Shown here: in pieces, positions 57,316-64,000 of the stretch
How the letters are laid out: each line of letters starts with the position of its first letter
How positions within the stretch are numbered: the stretch's first letter is position 1
Assembly (NCBI GenBank): GCA_947846985.1
Contig: CANTUZ010000023.1
Location: forward strand, 6,343,677 to 6,407,676
From: Fratercula arctica
Lineage: Eukaryota; Chordata; Aves; Charadriiformes; Alcidae
Reading direction: 5' to 3'
DNA: 64,000 bases
Notes under the pieces: generated by a model
What the model was told of the DNA's origin: nothing
Databases searched by the model: none
Seen by the model: the letters and a program-made list of their open reading frames with translations, nothing else
Position numbers and translations under genes: made by a program

Positions 57316-58480
57316 AACTGGTGGGGTTGGGTTTGCCAGGGGCAGGTGGGCCGTATAAACACAAAACACCGAGCTTGGTGACGAGCGCTGATCCTCTCGG
57401 TCATTGTCCCGTCCTCCTCTTGCTTCATTGCGGCTGCTGCTGTACGCACAGATTCCAAGCAGCAGTTGTGGTAGATTTAATGCCGTTGCAGTCCTGATGA
57501 GCCCGTAGTTTATAGCCCTCACAAAAGGATTATTTTTTTTTCCCCGTTGTTTTAATCGCTAGCACAAAATAATTACATCCTTTTTCTTCTTTTTTTTTTT
57601 TTTTTTCCTCCTGTGAAGCAACAAAATGACAAAGCAGCGAAATAAAAATTTGTGTGATCTTCTTCACAGAGCAAGCAAAATTGGGTTTGCAAAACAAAAT
57701 AAAGGAATCAATCACTTTCCGTACACAAAGACGAGTTTTAAGTAATTCTTGAAGCAGGAGATGTTTTAGGATCAGAGAAGTGGCTGTAATCAGAATGCTG
57801 GAAGAAAATGGGATTCGTTCAGAAAACTAAGTACCTCATTAAAAATCAATCCCTTTTCTCCTCATTCAGATGGTGTATTGATGATAATGCTTCCGCAGGT
57901 CTCTTTATAGTTACGTTTCCTTGAGAGGGGCGAAAAAACCCCATCTATACGTGCGACGTAAAATTCGGCAAGTTGACGGAGTTGGGCACCTACCCCGGCA
58001 GCTGCATGGGAAGGTTGGTTATACAAGGAATTTGTCTCGACTGAGGTGGGAAAAAGGTTTATTATTCCAATTCCATTTCCTGGTTGCCAGCGTGCGAGCC
58101 CTCTCCGTTTACAAGCGGGCGGCTCCCTCGAGTCTCCGTGCTCATCAATTATTTGTCTTCCTTCACCCAGCAAAGCTCAGCCGGCAGAGTTGCTTCGGAG
58201 TTGGTTAGCGATATCGTGGTCCCCCTCTCTTCCTGAAAAAGCCTCTGAGCGTGAGCTCAGTGCGATTCGAGATTATGGTTTGTGTCTGCGCCTGAGTGAG
58301 GCTTCACACTGTGCCTCTAAATATATCTAGGAGGGAGGCGAACTCTCTCATCTCACCATCCCAACGGTGCTCCATCCTCCTGTACCGGATCCAGGCGCGT
58401 TGGGGTATGCGGTGAGAGTGATTGCTCTGCTCTTCTGCACAGCGGGCACCTTCTTTGATGGCGTTTTTAATCTCAAGGGA
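57316..58480. other. Unique sequence, no gene seen
   Basis: T17 tract at 57590-57606 in a T-rich run. The rest is single-copy-looking. No exon recognised. Confidence 0.5.
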
Positions 58481-58500
58481 GATTATTCTAGAGAATAATC
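58481..58500. repeat. 20-base inverted repeat at a CR1 5' junction
   Basis: Arms GATTATTCT and AGAATAATC are perfect reverse complements around a 2-base centre (AG). CR1 sequence begins right after it. Confidence 0.92.
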
Positions 58501-59299
58501 TAGAGAGTTGGGTGGAGAAGAACCTCATGAAGTTCAACAAGGACAAGTGCAGGGTGCTGCCCCTGGGGAGGAATAACCCCCCGCACCAGGACAGGTTGGG
58601 GCTGACCTGCTGGAGAGCAGCTCGGTGCAAAGAGACCTGGGAGTCCTGGGGGACAACGGGGTGACCATGAGCCAGCCATGGGCCCTGGTGGCCAAGGTGG
58701 CCAATGGCATCCTGGGGGGCATGAAGAAGAGCGTGGCCAGCAGGTGGAGGGAGGTTCATCCTCCCCCTCTGCTCTGCCCTGGGGAGGCCGCAGCTGGAGC
58801 ACTGGGTCCAGTTCGGGGCTCCCCGGTTCCAGAAGGACAGGGAACTGCTGGAGAGGGGACAGCAAAGGGCCACCAAGATGATGAGGGGACTGGAGCATCT
58901 CTCCGATGAGGAAAGGCTGAGAGCCCTGGGGCTGTTCAGCTGGAGAAGAGCAGACTGAGGGGGGATCTTATCAACGCTGATAAATACTTCAAGGGGGGTG
59001 TCAGGAGGACGGGGCCAGGCTCTTCTCAGTGGTGCCCAGGGACAGGACAAGGGGCAACGGGCACAAACTTGACCATGGGAAGTTCCATCTCAAGACGAGG
59101 AGGAACTTCTTTGCTGTGAGGGTGGCAGAGCCCTGGCACAGGCTGCCCAGAGAGGTGGGGGAGTCTCCGTCTCTGGAGACATCCCAACCCCGCCTGGACG
59201 CGTTCCTGTGCCACCTGCTCTGGGTGACCCTGCTCTGGCCGGGGGTTGGACGAGGATGATCTCCAGACGTCCCTTCCAACCCCTGCCAGTCTGGGATTC
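58501..59299 (+). mobile_element. CR1: CR1 LINE, type A, with broken ORF2 C-terminal region
   Basis: Starts in [22 protein letters not shown] and carries the same two frameshifts as the copies at 5.9 and 55.7 kb (near 58595 and 58755). The C-terminal blocks up to the FFAVRV-EPWHRLP segment can be followed; type A end, tail CAGTCTGGGATTCC. Shares TTCGGGGCTCC with the copy at 61031. Confidence 0.95.
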
Positions 59300-60262
59300 C
59301 TTTAAGTGCCAGTGAGAATGCAGTTTGGTTGCTGTTCCCTCAGTGAAAACCATTCTGCCGAAGCTGTCTCGTGTTGTTTGGGACAGGCAGCGCTGTCACC
59401 GTGCCCCCAGCACACCCCGCCGCAGGGAATTTCAGCTGACCGCATCCTCCGGAGCACATTTTTGATACCCAGAAAAAAATGCAAATGCGGTAGAGCTTCC
59501 CACTGCCCAGCTCGAGACGCCGTGGCAGGCGCCGGGTTCTATAAGACACAGGTGCTAATTACTGGGAAACGGTTTCCTGAGAGATACCAGTCCCCTAAGG
59601 GGAAGTGTTGGGGGAGGCATTATTTTCCATCTCATCTATTAAATTTAGCAGCTAGGATGGCTGCCACCTGGGAGACCCCTGTGATTATTGACTTATGCAG
59701 GCACACTAATTTCCACCGCTACCTTCTCTCCGCTCTCCGCCCACTGCATTTTCTCCATTTATATGTCAGCTGCGTCTTACCAAAACTGTAGACTTTTATT
59801 TTATTTTATTTTTTAATACTCCCGGAGCCCCAGCCAAGAACAGATTTTTGCTGTGACGAACGGCACTGAGAAGGACAAAGTCCCCAGGACGTGCAAATAA
59901 GCAGCCAGGTAGGAAAGAGCAAGAACAAAGTCTAGTACCTTGAAATAACGTCTAATATCTGAAAATAATGGCCGGGGTGTACACACCGTAAGGTTGTGAT
60001 CTGCCCGGAGAAGGGACTGCTCCGTGGGTGGGGTGTAGTCGGCACGTAACAAAAAAGGACGCTTCATGTGGAATTTTAGCCTCAGACCTGAGCCATCTCC
60101 AGGCTTCTCGATCTTGGTATTAAAAAAAAAAAAAGAAATCAAACGACAAAAAAAAAAAAAGTTACTCTCTAGTTCTTCTTCCCAAACGTTGCTCCCCACA
60201 AGATACAGAAGTTTTGTGAGGCTCTTGAATTTACCTTATTGCAATGAGTACTTGAAAGAAAG
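59300..60262. other. Unique sequence with a (TTTTA)n tract, no gene seen
   Basis: (TTTTA)n lies near 59793-59815, A runs near 60121-60160. The segment 59600-59780 is repeat-free and might be regulatory. A 161-codon frame (59306-59791) has no recognised motif. Confidence 0.45.
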
Positions 60263-60620
60263 GTAGAGGCTGAGGGGAGACCTTCTCGCTCTCTGCAGCT
60301 CCCTGAAAGGAGGGGGCAGCCAGGGGGGGTCGGGCTCTTCTCCCAAGGAACAGGCCATGGGACAAGAGGAAACGGCCTCGAGTTGCACCAGAGGAGATTT
60401 AGGATGGATATTAGGAAACATTTCTTCACTGAAAGGGTTGTCAAACACTGGAAGAGGCTGCCCAGGGCAGTGGTGGAGTCGCCATCCCTGGAGGGATTGA
60501 AAAGCCGGGCAGACGCGGTGCTGAGGGACGTGGGGTAGTGGGGGTTTGGGCAGTGTTGGGTTGATGGTTGGACTTGAGGATCTGAAAGGTCCCTTCCAAC
60601 CAAAATGATTCTCTGATTCT
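60263..60620 (+). mobile_element. CR1: CR1 LINE 3' fragment, type D
   Basis: Starts AGAGGCTGAGGGGAGACCTT, closely follows the copy at 11050-11477, includes GGACGTGGGGTAGTGGGGGT, and ends GATTCTCTGATTCTA. Confidence 0.94.
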
Positions 60621-61030
60621 AAGCAATGGTGGATAAAATTTGCTAGGGAGAAGTGAATTGATGTGAAGGACCTTATTGTGATGGTCGGGGTCGTGTTTGG
60701 TGATGACCCACGCTGTGTACATCTGCTGCTCAAACACAGCACTCTTCAGACAGGACACCGCCACTGCGGAGGAGCTGGACCTTGGAGCTGCCATTGAAGG
60801 AGCAACACCCTTTTCAGTCACTCAGTGCTTCAGGGGACAGTCCACCACCGCTGAGCCTCTGTAAAGCTTGCTCTGGGCAAGCGATATCCTTGAGCAACCC
60901 TCCTAGGCACCACGGCACTGATCATCTGCCTGTCCTGCTGTTGCGTGTACCTACCCATAAGCTCACCCAGCCCGAGGTGTTTCTGCCTAAGGTGGCCACA
61001 GAAGAGACACGCGCTCCATGACACCGTATA
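60621..61030. other. Unique sequence, no gene seen
   Basis: Spacer between two plus-strand CR1 copies. No recognised exon. Confidence 0.5.
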
Positions 61031-61532
61031 CTGGGTCCAGTTCGGGGCTCCCCGGTTCCAGAAGGACAGGGAACTGCTGGAGAGGGGACAGCAAAGGGCC
61101 ACCAAGGTGATGAGGGGACTGGAACATCTCTCTGATGGAGAAAGGCTGAGGGATTTGGGGCTCTTCAGGCTGGAAAAAAGACGGCTGGAGGGGGGGATCT
61201 TATCAACGCTGATAAATACTTCAAGGGGGGTGTCAGGAGGACGGGGCCAGGCTCTTCTCAGTGGTGCCCAGGGACAGGACAAGGGGCAACGGGCACAAAC
61301 TCGACCATGGGAAGTTCCATCTCAAGGCGAGGAGGAACTTCTTTGCTGTGAGGGTGGCAGAGCCCTGGCACAGGCTGCCCAGAGAGGTGGGGGAGTCTCC
61401 GTCTCTGGAGACATCCCAACCCCGCCTGGACGCGTTCCTGTGCCACCTGCTCTGGGTGACCCTGCTGTGGCAGGGGGTTGGAGTGGGTGATCTCCAGAGG
61501 TCCCTTCCAACCCTACGATTTTGTGATTCTCT
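61031..61532 (+). mobile_element. CR1: CR1 LINE 3' fragment, type A
   Basis: Starts inside ORF2 at [20 protein letters not shown] and stays open through [20 protein letters not shown] to EKRRLEGG before a frame break near 61195. Type A end with tail ACGATTTTGTGATTCTC. Closest to the copy at 58501-59299. Confidence 0.95.
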
Positions 61533-64000
61533 ATAGCCCAATAGACCTCTAACGGCTGGGTGACGGCTTCGGCTCAGTCTGTCACCCTGCCGTTGGTTTC
61601 AGTGGGCGTCGCGTTGGACACTAAGTCTTTACGATGTGTTTTACTTCTCACTTCCCAGCTCCCTGCTTTTTTTTGTTTGGTTGGTTTGGTTTTTTGGTTT
61701 AATGCAGGCCTTTCCATGTTACTTTAACAAAGTTTTATGTCTTTTAATTTTCTTTTATTACTTTGTAGCCGATTTCCAACTGCTTCACGAGACAAGTCAA
61801 TGAGACAGAGCTCCTTATAAACCTGCATCCATCAATGCCTTGTTTTACTCTTTCATCTGTAACTACTCTCCAATCACTTGGACAACTGATGCTTCTGAGC
61901 TTGCAATTAGACCCATGCTTTCTGCTTCTGATGAAGGAAGATTAATTAAATCAGTGCTTTTCAAGACTAGAACAAACGCGGGAACATTTTCGGCAATTTT
62001 CTCCTTCCTTTAAACCTGTAGCCTATTAATTTAAGACACCTGGCACACAACTAACGTTTTGCCCTGATAGAAAACAATAAACGGAGATTTATACACCGGA
62101 GCCTTCTGGAAAGACTTCTTTTTCCTTCCCAGAATGCAAATTGCGGAATAAAACGACAGGGGATCAGGGGAAAAGTTGATAACCTTTCGTCCGAAGAGTA
62201 AGGCAGACTTCTACAATGAACCTTCCTTTTTTTAACCACACCTAAGAGAGAGGATAACAGCGATACACCGGTATTGGCATTTATCTCACGGAGCATTCAG
62301 GCTGCTCTGTCATGTGAAATTCCCCATTATGCCAGCGCTGTGCGTGTCCACGTGCACGTTGAAGAGCCTATCTCAGAGAGGCTGCAGCCTAAATAAACGA
62401 GACGGAATGGGTAAGAGGAAGAAATGGGCGCGATTCCTGTTGTATAGGAAAAGAATGAGAGTCGCGGCAAGATTTTAGATCTAGAGCATGGGAAACCTGG
62501 CTAAGAGGCAACAAGTCGGAGGTGAGTGAGCGCTGCGGTGCTGCAGAACAGCGTCCTGGGGCTCTCTATACCTTAAATTTTCCTTCACGAGGGCGGTGGG
62601 CACCTCGGCCTTGATCCCTCGAGACAGCGGGTGCTGGCTCTTCTCCCGGCCTCTTCGCTAGAGCCTCTTACTCGTCCGCTCCTGCGCTCAGGCTTTGACG
62701 CCAATAAATAAATTGGAGCGCAATTCTGCCCAGGGCGACTTCCCCACCGTGGGCCCCGTTGCGATCGCTACAGGCGACACCAAACCCTCCCCTCTTTAAC
62801 TCCCGGAGAGACTTTTCCAGTTCGTTTGTGCTCTGGTGACAGTGGGTTTTAAGTAACTTTGGGGGATTTGCAAGAGGCCGATTCCCCTTTGCTGGGACTG
62901 AGAGCAGCTCGCACCTTTTCGTACGTTGTGCTTCTCCAAGACGGGTTTTTCTGGGGAGAAAAAGGAGATCAATTGATCTTTTTTTACAGTCTATTTTTGT
63001 GAAGGAACATCAGAGATAACAAAAGACTAATTATTTTCTTGCATTGGCAGTTGCTAAGATTGAAGTTCCAGACACCGCAATTAGCTTGTGACAGGTATTC
63101 TCCATTTACTAATTACAGGATATTTAAGACCGTTGTGTTCAGGGTTGGTTGTCCGTATCCCAACTGCTGATTTCGTGTGGACTTCTTTGTTTCTGTGGTC
63201 ATTGCTAGGAGTTCAGTGAGTCTCTGCTGTAGCCAAAAAGAAAAAAATCCAGATGGGAGCCATCCCGTCGGGTGGAAATCACCCAAGTGGGGTCCAGTAG
63301 ATTTTCCTGTGCGTTGTTAAGTCGTTTAGATGTGAAAGACCTAAATCCTCCTGTTCTCCTCGTGTTTCTGGTGACTGGTGCTCATGAACCGGCCAGAGCC
63401 AGGTGTTCAATGAGACGGTTTCGGCTGTTGGGTTTGGGTGGCAAATTCAAGCAACGCTTTTAGGTGACACGTCTGTCTCTGCACCTCCGTGCCCACCTGA
63501 TAACCGTGGCTGAGTGGTTCCTCAGTAGATGTAATTGTATTTTTAAGGATTGTACGTGTGAAAATATACTCCTGACATCTTCTGTGTAAGTACCAGTGAC
63601 TGGGCACATGTACTGAGGAGTACCGCAGGTAATTCTCATTGATTTAAGTATCTTATAAACGACACAATAAGCCACATATACTGCACAAACCCTTGTGAGA
63701 TATTCCCTCTCTAATTCCCAAAAGCTTTCCCATGCCCTTTCAGCACTAGCGCTTCGTTACCCATCTCTCGGTGGGTGTGGGTGCAGTTTGCGCAGTTGTG
63801 TGGACTTTACACCCATTGCCACCGCCTGTCCCCTCGCTGGTTTGTTGGTATCAGCCAGGGTTGCGTTTCGGGAGCTCGGGAACAGCTTTGGGCACTGGTT
63901 TGCCAGTCTTAAAACGGGCAGAGTCTCTGGTGGCATCTGCTGTCCACCCATAACCTGCTCGTTGCAAGGGTTGGCTCCGAACACCGCGCTGATGGTGGCC
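61533..64000. other. Unique sequence, no gene seen
   Basis: Contains a T/GTTTGG simple tract at about 61668-61702 and a GC-richer part at 62520-62790. A GAG|GTGAGT donor-like site lies near 62520. No exon with recognisable protein and no further CR1. Confidence 0.5.

Noticed and set aside
62449..62521. Possible 72-base internal exon between TATAG and GAG|GTGAGT
   Set aside because: All three frames contain stops and the acceptor lacks a good pyrimidine tract.

Overview
This window looks like intergenic or intronic DNA from a bird. The main evidence is about 35 segments of the CR1 LINE family. Most keep the typical 3' end: a GGTCCCTTCCAACC-type box followed by degenerate ATTCTATG octamers. 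Together they cover about 10 kb, roughly one sixth of the window. Four 3'-end types can be told apart by eye. Type A has TGGGTGACCCTGCTCTGG plus GATCTCCAGAGG. Type B has GGTGGGAGGTGTCCCTGCCC. Type C has CTAGTTGAAGATGTCCCTGC. Type D has GGACGTGGGGTAGTGG plus GATGATCTGAAAGG. These letters are my own labels, not database names. I cannot tell which bird order this is.

I found no convincing protein-coding exon, tRNA, rRNA, CRISPR array or other compact gene. Every long open frame I inspected (150-270 codons) lies inside CR1 copies, mostly antisense or out of frame. The only recognisable protein remnants are decayed pieces of the CR1 ORF2 reverse transcriptase and its C-terminal region (about 5.9-6.7, 23.0-23.6, 49.0-49.5, 55.7-56.6, 58.5-59.2 and 61.0-61.5 kb).

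Layout: 0-29 kb has sparse CR1 copies of both strands between long unique stretches with several A/T homopolymers. From 29.7 to 38.8 kb every CR1 segment is on the minus strand. From 39.8 to 54.3 kb orientations are mixed. From 55.6 to 61.5 kb five CR1 copies lie in direct plus orientation, three of them close relatives of type A. Two CR1-associated non-CR1 inserts occur twice each. One of about 188 bp, resembling an avian LTR (begins TGTCATCCTGG), is at 33.49 and 38.33 kb in the same orientation. One of 374 bp with TG...CA ends is at 42.24 kb and, inverted, at 53.61 kb. Each is joined to CR1 on both sides with the same junctions, so they look like chimeric retroelement units that were copied as wholes. 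They are the most unusual structures here.

The rest is unique sequence. Some parts are AT-rich with dense TAATTA-type motifs (12.90-13.29, 48.06-48.32 kb) and could be conserved non-coding elements. Two parts (36.41-36.60 and 50.39-50.76 kb) are CpG-rich enough to be considered CpG-island-like. No undescribed biological system is evident.
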